This document shows, one piece after another, positions 23,965 to 31,239 of a stretch of DNA of 31,239 bases (within the stretch, counting starts at the first letter, position 1; every line of letters begins with the position of its first letter). The stretch spans positions 1-31,239 of the IMG/VR virus record IMGVR_UViG_3300046170_000169; one strand, 5' to 3'. The DNA is from a virus. Position numbers and translations under genes: made by a program. The notes below the pieces were generated by a model. It saw only the letters and a program-made list of their open reading frames with translations. It searched no databases and was not told the origin of the DNA.

Positions 23965-24350
23965 CCTTGAAACCTTATTTTCCAGAACATTATCCATTGC
24001 TTTGCCAATGGTGGGACTCACACGGCTCTCTGAGGGCTAGTAGGTCTGATTTGGAGTCTGGTATAGGATTGGTGGCAGAAAGCGATTCTAGGCCCGTTGG
24101 AGCGTGTTTCTTGTATGTTACAGGAGCGCTTGGGTTTATTGAGGCTATGGTTATTAGCCCTGACTCGACTGTATCCAAGTCTAGAAAGATAGCTGATACT
24201 TTATTTAAGGAGTTACAAAAGATAGCCAAGGCAGAAGGCGTCAACAAGCTAATCGCTTTTGTTCAGTCTAAAGGCATGGTCAGGGAGTGTTCTCGCTCAG
24301 GTTTCACACAAGTCGGGCCACCTATGGCGCAAATGGTTCAAACAATATAA
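23946..24350 (+). CDS. GNAT-family N-acetyltransferase
   Basis: 134 residues overlapping the nozzle gene by 19 bases. FIEAMVISPDSTVSKSRKIADTLFKELQKIAKAEGVNKLIAF shows the acetyl-CoA-binding strand and helix of the GNAT fold, although the usual R/Q-x-x-G-x-G/A loop is replaced by SKSRKIA. VRECSRSGFTQVG is the typical C-terminal part. GNAT genes at this spot between nozzle and ejection proteins occur in other podoviruses; the substrate is unknown. Confidence 0.7.
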   Translation: MGEDQLTLKPYFPEHYPLLCQWWDSHGSLRASRSDLESGIGLVAESDSRPVGACFLYVTGALGFIEAMVISPDSTVSKSRKIADTLFKELQKIAKAEGVNKLIAFVQSKGMVRECSRSGFTQVGPPMAQMVQTI

Positions 24351-24354
24351 GATT

Positions 24355-24847
24355 ATGGGATTAGATCCAGTATCAATGGCTCTTATGGCCACAAGCACCG
24401 CAATGAAAGCTGGGTGCATCAATTCAACAAGGGCAGATGGCAATGCAGTCTGCTAGGTATAATGCAAAAGTCATTGGGCGCCAGGCTGAGCAAGAGGCAG
24501 AGGCTTCGTTGGAAAGCATGGCTCGCAAAAGAACTGAAAACGAAAGAGCATTATCATCGATCAGGCTACGTATGCAGGAGTCTGGACTTGATACGACTCA
24601 GGGATCTAGCGCGGATTACTTTGATGAGGCCACCTCAAGACTTGAATTACAGATTCTAGACCAAGCCAGACAGTCAAGCTTTAGAGATAGGGCAAGGCGA
24701 AACGAAGCTCAAATGCAGATCTACCAAGGAAAAGTAGCAAGAGCTAACGCTACAGCTACAGCAATTGGTCAACTCATAGGGGGGGCAGCCAAAATTTCCG
24801 GCAAAATGAAAGACATAAAGGACGCAACTCCAGGACCAAAATATTAA
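24355..24847 (+). CDS. Internal virion protein (T7 gp14-like), frame broken once (+1)
   Basis: The start MGLDPVSMALMATSTAMKAG at ATG 24355 is typical of this family's hydrophobic N-terminus. The frame then stops at 24456. In the +1 frame the protein continues ASIQQGQMAMQSARYNAKVIG, with a long helical core (EQEAEASLESMARKR; NATATAIGQLIGGAAKISG), to 24847. Skipping T24415, or removing one G from GGG at 24412-24414, restores a continuous protein of about 163 residues. It should be a small ejection protein forming the outer-membrane part of the DNA channel. Confidence 0.65.
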
Positions 24848-24850
24848 GAT

Positions 24851-26497
24851 ATGCCACAGTTACCAAATTTAACAGGGCCGGCAGTGCCTCCAGAGCAGGC
24901 AGCAGGAATCAGAGTTGGAGTCCCTTCTACTTCTGGTCTGCAAGCAATAGCACAAGCTGTTGGATCGGTAGGCGAGGAAATGCACGCTGCTAAGATGGAA
25001 ATCTTGCAAGAGCAAAACAAAATTGACGTTTTGCGAACTGAAAGCGAATACGGCGCTTTTATGGAGGCTGAGCAGCAAAAACTTAACTTTAATAATCCTT
25101 CTAGCTGGGACGATCAGTTAACAAAAGCATCAAAAGCATTTAAGGACTCCCTAGCCTCTAAGAATCTATCTGCTGACGCAATGAGTTCTCTTAATACGAG
25201 GCTTATGGCGTACGAACAGAAGATTATGAGAAGCGCACAAAGAGACGCTCGCCTTGCTCAAGTTCAAATTATATCTGGAGAGTTTCAAAACCGGCAAGAT
25301 TCTTATCTAAAAAACAGGGATTATGAAGGAGCTATAGAGAACCTTAAAGAGTCAGCATATAGCCTAAAGATGCAAGATCACGAAGTGGAGAGTCGTGTAT
25401 CAAAAATTAGAGAACAACAAACCTTAGATGCATTGCAAGATGCTGCATACGATGGGAATGTTGCTGTTTTTGAAAAAGACATACCTGGTATTTCAAAGGC
25501 TCAACAAAGAGCATTAAAGTCATCGGCAGAAAGCGCTTTAGCTAAAAAGAAAAGAAACCAATCTATTGCTGCAATGGATGGTATTTATGCGAATTCTATT
25601 AACACAAAAGAAGATATTCTTCGCGTAGCTCCAGACCTAGGCGCGGCGCAAACAGCAAAGCTTCTTGGTGTTATTGAGGGTAGAGACAGCGATGAAAGAA
25701 ACAGAATTATCGCTACTCCAGAATACCAAAAACAATTAATTGGAAATGTTTCTGCACTCATACGAGACTATGATCCAAACGGAGAAGATGCGGATGCTAA
25801 TTTTATCAACATACTAGATCTGTCAGAACAGATTGAAAGCAGTAACTACAAAGACCATTTGCAAAATCAAATTGAGGATATTCGCAACGAAGTCAAAGAT
25901 AAGATTAAGACAAAAAAAGATTATATGTTTAACGAAGTTGATGAACTGTTTAAACAAGATTTACCTTTTTTGGAAATTCCAAAAGAACCAATAGGCAAAT
26001 CAAAAAAAGCTTATTTAGATGAAGGGATACTTGAGGATGAAAAAATGTTAGTTGAATTTGGGTTTAAACCAGAACACGCTAAACAAATAGCAGAAGCTGC
26101 AATAGACGAAGCAGAAGCAAAAATAAGTAAAACTAAAAAATACAGTGGACCACCTTCTGAGTATTTATTTAGCAGGTTTTACTCTAGCGGCGGGAAAGCT
26201 ATAGAAGGGTTTAGTCCTAGAAAAAGAGCAGTTTTGGAGGCGATCTATCAAAATAAAGGTCCAACATTTATGATTGTGGACCCTGATGAAACAATAGGAT
26301 ACGAGAAAGCGCTTGACGAATATGAAAAACAAAAAGCAATTGATTATGGATCTTATAAGGGAAAAGTTTCTCAGTGGATTAGACTTCATCCTGATTTTAC
26401 AATTGAAGAAGCTGACAAAGAACTTGAAAGATTGAATCTTGATATTGACGCTCGTTCTAAATCGAAAAGAAATTTAGTAGCGCCTCGTCCAAAGTAA
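24851..26497 (+). CDS. Internal virion/ejection protein (T7 gp15-like position)
   Basis: 548 residues, almost entirely helical and rich in Lys, Glu, Gln and Ala (for example EEMHAAKMEILQEQNKIDVLRTESEYGAFMEAEQQKL in two parts, and LSADAMSSLNTRLMAYEQKIMRSAQRDARLAQVQ). Composition, length and position between the gp14-like gene and a giant terminal protein match the T7 core protein gp15, which builds the periplasmic tunnel for DNA ejection. No enzyme motif seen. Confidence 0.65.
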   Translation: MPQLPNLTGPAVPPEQAAGIRVGVPSTSGLQAIAQAVGSVGEEMHAAKMEILQEQNKIDVLRTESEYGAFMEAEQQKLNFNNPSSWDDQLTKASKAFKDSLASKNLSADAMSSLNTRLMAYEQKIMRSAQRDARLAQVQIISGEFQNRQDSYLKNRDYEGAIENLKESAYSLKMQDHEVESRVSKIREQQTLDALQDAAYDGNVAVFEKDIPGISKAQQRALKSSAESALAKKKRNQSIAAMDGIYANSINTKEDILRVAPDLGAAQTAKLLGVIEGRDSDERNRIIATPEYQKQLIGNVSALIRDYDPNGEDADANFINILDLSEQIESSNYKDHLQNQIEDIRNEVKDKIKTKKDYMFNEVDELFKQDLPFLEIPKEPIGKSKKAYLDEGILEDEKMLVEFGFKPEHAKQIAEAAIDEAEAKISKTKKYSGPPSEYLFSRFYSSGGKAIEGFSPRKRAVLEAIYQNKGPTFMIVDPDETIGYEKALDEYEKQKAIDYGSYKGKVSQWIRLHPDFTIEEADKELERLNLDIDARSKSKRNLVAPRPK

Positions 26498-26532
26498 AAA
26501 ATTTTAATAGGCAATACAAATAATCTAAAAAC

Positions 26533-29500
26533 ATGGAACCTGACTATCAAGGACAGCCAATAACAACTCCTGACGCGCCTCCATTTGTGCCAGGTGTAAC
26601 AGATCAGAGGTATACTCCAGAAAAAGAGAAATCTACTGAGCCTATGACAGTTCCTGATGATCCTCCGTATATTGAAGGGATTACAGATGAAAGGTTTGCT
26701 CCAAAAGTTGAAGAATCTGCAGAAATTAAAAATAAACAGGAAAAACTTGATTATAATCAGTTGTTAAAAGATGCAGAAAACAATATTTCTGATGTTATAA
26801 ATTTTGATGATTCTGTTCAAGAAGAGCCTCAATTGTCCCAAATTGAAAGTGAAAAGCTTGTTGCTCAAAACAATTGGGTAAAAGAATCTTTGGGTAATAT
26901 TGATAGCGCTCTTTTAGATTACGAAAAATTTTTACCAGAATCAACCAAGCCAGTTAAAAACCGAGCATTAATTAGAGCTACTATGGAGGCCGAGCTTGGA
27001 TACGACCCTCCAACAATCTCTGAATACGAAATAGGCAGAGGACAAGCTTACAAGCAATTGTTTGGTAAAGATCTCTCTGAAGACCTAGGAGATCCTGAGC
27101 AAGCTTTTGTTGGCGCTTTAATTAAAAGAGCTACAGAAAAAAGAGATCAAGGTGTTTTTGATGAAACTATCCGTAATGAGGCTTTGCTTTCCACATTAAC
27201 TGGGTGGAGTAAATATGACGCTTCTTGGGGTGAGGCAGCTAAAGGTGATCCTGTTTATCAAAAAGATCCAGCAGCAGCCGCTAATAAATTCAAATCGTTT
27301 AAGCAAGCTTTTGAAGATGAGTTTAATGATGTTATACCTATTGTCAGAAATCTTGATAAGTTTATTAGGAATAATGACATGGATTCTTCTTTGCGTTTAA
27401 TAGAAGATTTAGACGAAGAAGAATTTTCAAGAACCGCTAAACTTTTAGGTTTTATTGAGAAGCAGACCTTGGCAACTAAAGGAGAAGAGGGGCTTTTGTC
27501 TAACTTGGCCAAGTCTACGGGAAGAGATTTTGAAAGCTTTTCAAGAAAATTCAAAGAAGGTTTTTTTGATTTATTGTCAGGCATTTCGGCTGGTTCTACT
27601 GGAGCAGATTTTGTAGCCGAAGATGTTCTCTATCGCGATAAAGTTAATGGGTTTTTAGCCGAGATTAGAAGGTTTAGAGATCAACGTGATCCAATTAAAC
27701 TTTTAGCAGAAGAAGATACCTTTTTATCTAGTGCCGAAAAAGCATTGTATGCCACTCCTGGCGTTGGATTTAGTATTGCCGGAAGTGTTTTAACTGGGCC
27801 TGCTGGAACAATGGGTCTTCTCATGGAGTCAAACCAAGAGGATTACTATTTGAGAGCAATAGACGCTGGGGTTTCTAGGGAAGAGTCTAATAAGCTCGCA
27901 GCTACTGTTGGATCTCCAATTGCGTTACTTCAGTTTATACCTGAGCGAATTGGATTAGGAGCAGTAACTAGAAAGTTACCTGTTTTAGACAATGTTGTTA
28001 ATAAGATTACCCAGAAACATTTTAGGGTAACTTTACAAGCGTTAGCTAGAAGTGGAGCAGAGACCACAACTGAAGAAATCCAAGCAATTCTTTCAGAAGT
28101 TGGAAATGACGTTTTAAATGGTCTAAAAAGCGATATACCAGAAGCTGACTGGGATGCTCACTGGGACAATTTTGGCTCTAGAAATCTGGAAACATTTTTA
28201 TCTATATCTCCATATGCTTCATTGGGGTCTTTTGTTAGAGATAGAGGTGTAGACAAATCAATTGCCATGGCTAATGAGGCAAGCACTGATGAACTTGTTG
28301 CAAGTGGATACAAGAAAGAAAAAGTTCAGAACTTTCAAGAATCAGAGGATATTGGCAAACGCAAAGCGTTTTTTGAGATGCTTGAGTCTCAAGACCCTAC
28401 AAGACCGGAGACTAAAGAAGCAGTTGATAATTTAGCCAAGCTAAACGAAATGGCTAAGAAAACTCAAGCAGAGTATAGTCAGTTAAGAATTTCGCCTGGT
28501 GTCAGAATGGACCCTAAAAAGAAAGGGTATGAAGTTTATAATACAGAAAGTGGCGATATTATCGCTACCTTAGAGACTGCTCAACAGGCTACAGAAACTG
28601 TGTTTGAAATCTTTGGCGTAAAGGAAAGCCAGAGACAGGCAGCGTTTGACGAGCTGCTTTCTAAGTTTGAGGCTGGCAGGCTTGATGTAGATGAGTCTGG
28701 GGAAATGGTGGAGATTGAGACTCGGACGTTTACGCAAGCTGACGCTTTAGTTGAACTACCTGGATCAGATGCTCGCATTGAGACTGAGGCTAAGCTTATT
28801 GAGCAAAGAAACGGCGGGACAGGAGAAGTAACCGAAGAGGTCATGTCTGAGGGACAGACTATTTTTGGTGTTTATATACCTGCTGGTCAGATGGGCCGCA
28901 AAGAAGCTGCCACTAAGATTTTTAATGGATCAAGTATTTTAACGCTTATACATGAGCGAGGTCATGGCAAACGAAGAATATTGATGGCAAATGGCAAATG
29001 GTCTAGGTCTCAGCAAATTGGATCTCTTAAAGCCCTAGACGGAATGCTTGATGAGGGAGATAGGTTTCTTCCGGCTACTTTTGATGAAATGTCAGAAAGT
29101 AATCAAGAGGTAGCTTTAGACGAAGCTGTCGCTGAGCTAGCCGAGGTGTTAGCCCTTAGAACGCGAAATGGGAAGAAGTCTAAAATGAGGCAGCTTCTTA
29201 GTAAAAACCTTTCTGCAATGGTTCGTTCGCGTAGACCTGGCGCGGTTCAGCTAAAGGCATTTGTTGACGCAATAAAAGAATTTTTTGGTTTAGCGCTTCG
29301 CAGGGCAGCAGTAATGAAGAAGGCAGAACGAGAAGGAAAACTTAGCTCTGCCCAGCTTGATGCTCTTTCCGATATGCTTGTTGGCAAAACTTCGCAGGAA
29401 TCATTTGAATCAGAGCGTGATGCCGTGCCTGTTCAGATGGTAGACGGGAAAATGGTGGATACTCCGTTTTCTTTAGCAAAAGATGTTAAGCCTTACAAAG

Positions 29501-31239
29501 ATAGAGATGGAGACGAGCAAGGAGAGCCTCTTACTGAAACAGAAATCAAAGAAGGTATTGAAGATGAGCCTGGGACTTTAGCTGATGTCGAGATTGATGA
29601 TAATAAGTTTAGCGATAGCCAAGCTGGGGAAGTGTCTTTTTCTATTGCGGGAAAAGCCCCAATAATTACAAGAAGCTCATTAAAAGGAAAAAAGAAGTTT
29701 GTTTACTTTTCAGACAGAACAAGAGTTGGTGTTTATACTGGCTTAAATCCAAAAAGTGGAATCAAAATCGATCTTCAAGGTGGTCCAAAGTATCCTTTTA
29801 TTAAAGGACACGGAAAAGCAAAAGCTGGATGGGCTTTTACTACTGAAGGTATGTTTACTAGATTTGCAAAAAGGGTAGCATCTACTGACGGAATTGGTCT
29901 TGTTACTCTTTATTCAAAAGAAAACCTTAGAGCCAATCCTACTTTTTTAAAGGCTTACGTTGAAGAGGTGAAATGGGCAATTAAAGACGGGTCTCTTAAT
30001 GAGGCAGATTTTCTTGAAGTAACAAATAACTTGCGGGAAGCTACGGTAAACTCAAAGAAGTTTAAAGAAAACTCGGAGTGGGCATCTTTGTTTCAAAAAG
30101 AATGGAAAACGGTAAGCGATTTTTCTATTGCTATGGAAACAGCGACCTTTGAAATTAGGTCTGGAATGTTTTTTGCTTACAACGCTAAGAAAGTTGGTGA
30201 AAATAAAGGCTCAAAAATTGGAGGTGATAAACTTGTAGCAAGAGGGTTTCCAAACATTTCTAAAATGGTAGATCTTTTTACTGATCCTGATCTTGATCAA
30301 TTAGAGACTGGAACTATTGTTTCTGCTGTTCAGTTTGAACCTGGTCAAAAATCATCTTCAAAAGCTGAAGAAATTGGAGCTGAAAACCATCTTAGTTACC
30401 CTGTTGTAATTAAAGGCAAAGGGTTAGGTTTTTTTAAAAATCCTATTCATCTTAGGAAAGTATTACCTGTTAAAGCAGGGAAAACTGAGAGAAATATGAT
30501 GCGGTCTGCTGAAACAAGCATGGGATCGGCATCTTTTTCCCTTGGTCGGGCCGAAGTCACGCCTACAGACACTACCCAAACTTTCCCAACTAAGGATGGC
30601 GGGGTTGTTGGTCCTGCTAGTTTTTCAATTTCTGCTTTCCACGGCACTCCACACAAAGTTGATAAATTCAGCACTGAGCATATTGGCACGGGTGAGGGCG
30701 CTCAGGCGTATGGCTGGGGACTTTATTTTGCTCAGGATAAAGATGTTGCACAACAATATCGAATTGCTCTTGCTTATGATCCAGATAAGCAACGTATTAA
30801 CGGCAGACAAATTAACGACGAATACAGCAAATATAATACAGCTACGGCTACTAGTGTAGATTACCAGATCTTAGAGGGTCTTGAGAGGCTAATGATGCAC
30901 GATAGTCCTGCCGAGGTTATTGAAATGTTTGAAGAACAGGGGTATAGCCAAAAAGCAATTAGCTATTTTAAAGATTCAAAATACGAGACATTTGGTGGCC
31001 TCTACACCGTAGAACTCAACGTCGAACAGGACGAGCTTCTTGATTGGAATAAGCCGATGAGTGAGCAAAGTGAGTCAATAAGGTCTAAGATGCTAACCAT
31101 ATTACAAGGAGATGCGTCAATGTTTCTGGATGTGAGGGAAGCCGCTAATCGATTAAAACAAGGTGAATACTTGGACGGTAGACAAGCTTACATCCAACTT
31201 CAATCAACTATAGGGGCAAAAAGAGCTTCCGAAGCCCTT
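26533..31239 (+). CDS. Giant polyvalent ejection protein with zincin-like and ADP-ribosyltransferase domains (3' partial)
   Basis: The frame is open from ATG 26533 to the window end (1569 codons, no stop). Residues 9-29 and 37-57 are a 28-residue-period repeat (PxTxPDxPPxxxGxTDxRxxP). Residues about 390-480 contain Gly/Ala-rich hydrophobic segments (YATPGVGFSIAGSVLTGPAG) that may be membrane-active. HERGH at 807-811, with EAVAELAEV downstream, is a zincin-like HExxH motif. Residues about 1036-1335 are a domain with GGPKYPF and GWAFTT that I recall from other phage polyvalent proteins. From 1368, FHGTPHKVDKF and GTGEGAQAYGWGLYFA are the first two motifs of the polyvalent ADP-ribosyltransferase; the last lies beyond the window. 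Position equals T7 gp16, so it is likely delivered with the DNA to modify host proteins. Confidence 0.8.
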   Translation, partial: MEPDYQGQPITTPDAPPFVPGVTDQRYTPEKEKSTEPMTVPDDPPYIEGITDERFAPKVEESAEIKNKQEKLDYNQLLKDAENNISDVINFDDSVQEEPQLSQIESEKLVAQNNWVKESLGNIDSALLDYEKFLPESTKPVKNRALIRATMEAELGYDPPTISEYEIGRGQAYKQLFGKDLSEDLGDPEQAFVGALIKRATEKRDQGVFDETIRNEALLSTLTGWSKYDASWGEAAKGDPVYQKDPAAAANKFKSFKQAFEDEFNDVIPIVRNLDKFIRNNDMDSSLRLIEDLDEEEFSRTAKLLGFIEKQTLATKGEEGLLSNLAKSTGRDFESFSRKFKEGFFDLLSGISAGSTGADFVAEDVLYRDKVNGFLAEIRRFRDQRDPIKLLAEEDTFLSSAEKALYATPGVGFSIAGSVLTGPAGTMGLLMESNQEDYYLRAIDAGVSREESNKLAATVGSPIALLQFIPERIGLGAVTRKLPVLDNVVNKITQKHFRVTLQALARSGAETTTEEIQAILSEVGNDVLNGLKSDIPEADWDAHWDNFGSRNLETFLSISPYASLGSFVRDRGVDKSIAMANEASTDELVASGYKKEKVQNFQESEDIGKRKAFFEMLESQDPTRPETKEAVDNLAKLNEMAKKTQAEYSQLRISPGVRMDPKKKGYEVYNTESGDIIATLETAQQATETVFEIFGVKESQRQAAFDELLSKFEAGRLDVDESGEMVEIETRTFTQADALVELPGSDARIETEAKLIEQRNGGTGEVTEEVMSEGQTIFGVYIPAGQMGRKEAATKIFNGSSILTLIHERGHGKRRILMANGKWSRSQQIGSLKALDGMLDEGDRFLPATFDEMSESNQEVALDEAVAELAEVLALRTRNGKKSKMRQLLSKNLSAMVRSRRPGAVQLKAFVDAIKEFFGLALRRAAVMKKAEREGKLSSAQLDALSDMLVGKTSQESFESERDAVPVQMVDGKMVDTPFSLAKDVKPYKDRDGDEQGEPLTETEIKEGIEDEPGTLADVEIDDNKFSDSQAGEVSFSIAGKAPIITRSSLKGKKKFVYFSDRTRVGVYTGLNPKSGIKIDLQGGPKYPFIKGHGKAKAGWAFTTEGMFTRFAKRVASTDGIGLVTLYSKENLRANPTFLKAYVEEVKWAIKDGSLNEADFLEVTNNLREATVNSKKFKENSEWASLFQKEWKTVSDFSIAMETATFEIRSGMFFAYNAKKVGENKGSKIGGDKLVARGFPNISKMVDLFTDPDLDQLETGTIVSAVQFEPGQKSSSKAEEIGAENHLSYPVVIKGKGLGFFKNPIHLRKVLPVKAGKTERNMMRSAETSMGSASFSLGRAEVTPTDTTQTFPTKDGGVVGPASFSISAFHGTPHKVDKFSTEHIGTGEGAQAYGWGLYFAQDKDVAQQYRIALAYDPDKQRINGRQINDEYSKYNTATATSVDYQILEGLERLMMHDSPAEVIEMFEEQGYSQKAISYFKDSKYETFGGLYTVELNVEQDELLDWNKPMSEQSESIRSKMLTILQGDASMFLDVREAANRLKQGEYLDGRQAYIQLQSTIGAKRASEAL

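Noticed and set aside
24259-24456. Separate 65-codon gene starting inside the GNAT gene
   Set aside because: Its only protein-like part is the N-terminus of the gp14-like protein from ATG 24355; the rest is out of frame with the real gene.
1-31239. Prophage functions: integrase, CI-like repressor, attachment sites
   Set aside because: No tyrosine or serine recombinase motif and no CI/Cro pair is visible; the small HTH and RHH proteins alone do not support lysogeny.
1-31239. CRISPR arrays and tRNA genes
   Set aside because: No regularly spaced repeats of CRISPR size and no clear tRNA cloverleaf were seen by eye; a tRNAscan run would be decisive.

Overview
The window looks like most of the genome of a tailed, short-tailed (podovirus-type) bacteriophage. 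Every gene I can support lies on the + strand, in tight operons with many ATGA or TAATG overlaps. The virion module (poly-Pro protein, head-tail connector portal, scaffold, capsid, gp11-like adaptor, gp12-like nozzle, GNAT, gp14-like and gp15-like ejection proteins, then a giant polyvalent protein) follows the order of T7/BPP-1-like podoviruses. No integrase, CI-type repressor, tRNA, DNA polymerase or RNA polymerase is visible here, so the phage probably uses the host replisome and transcription machinery. The host cannot be named. Many genes, including the capsid gene, have A-rich leaders without a Shine-Dalgarno sequence, as seen in Bacteroidota or Verrucomicrobiota, while several intergenic regions carry TTGAC-type -35 boxes.

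Layout: 1-4328, tail fibre or receptor-binding proteins (a lectin-like partial gene, a LamG plus BspA-like repeat protein, two small paralogous acidic proteins). 4328-5407, lysis cassette (holin, overlapping spanin-like pair, amidase endolysin read in two frames). 5408-13982, early genes: a ribbon-helix-helix regulator, HTH proteins, Bet/RecT annealase with a lambda-type exonuclease, a winged-helix protein, VRR-NUC nuclease, O-like initiator, DnaC-like loader, stand-alone DnaA domain IV, calcineurin-like phosphoesterase, zinc ribbon, OB-fold SSB-like protein, a PD-(D/E)XK-like protein and a two-frame C5 cytosine methyltransferase. 13983-14123, promoter and terminator region. 14124-31239, packaging, virion and ejection genes, ending inside a giant polyvalent gene that runs off the window.

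The genes make a coherent programme. Bet and the exonuclease give recombination. The initiator, loader and DnaA-like protein would recruit the host helicase to an origin that I think lies inside the initiator gene, where two iteron arrays built on CGTTA with 11-bp phasing occur. The methyltransferase would protect the DNA. The late genes build a virion whose last internal protein carries a zincin-like HERGH motif and an ADP-ribosyltransferase domain, likely delivered with the DNA.

The strongest points for follow-up are the iteron arrays inside the initiator gene, the methyltransferase split over two overlapping frames, the polyvalent ejection protein, and at least eight single-base frame breaks that all go in the same (+1) direction, six of them between 7.7 and 9.8 kb.
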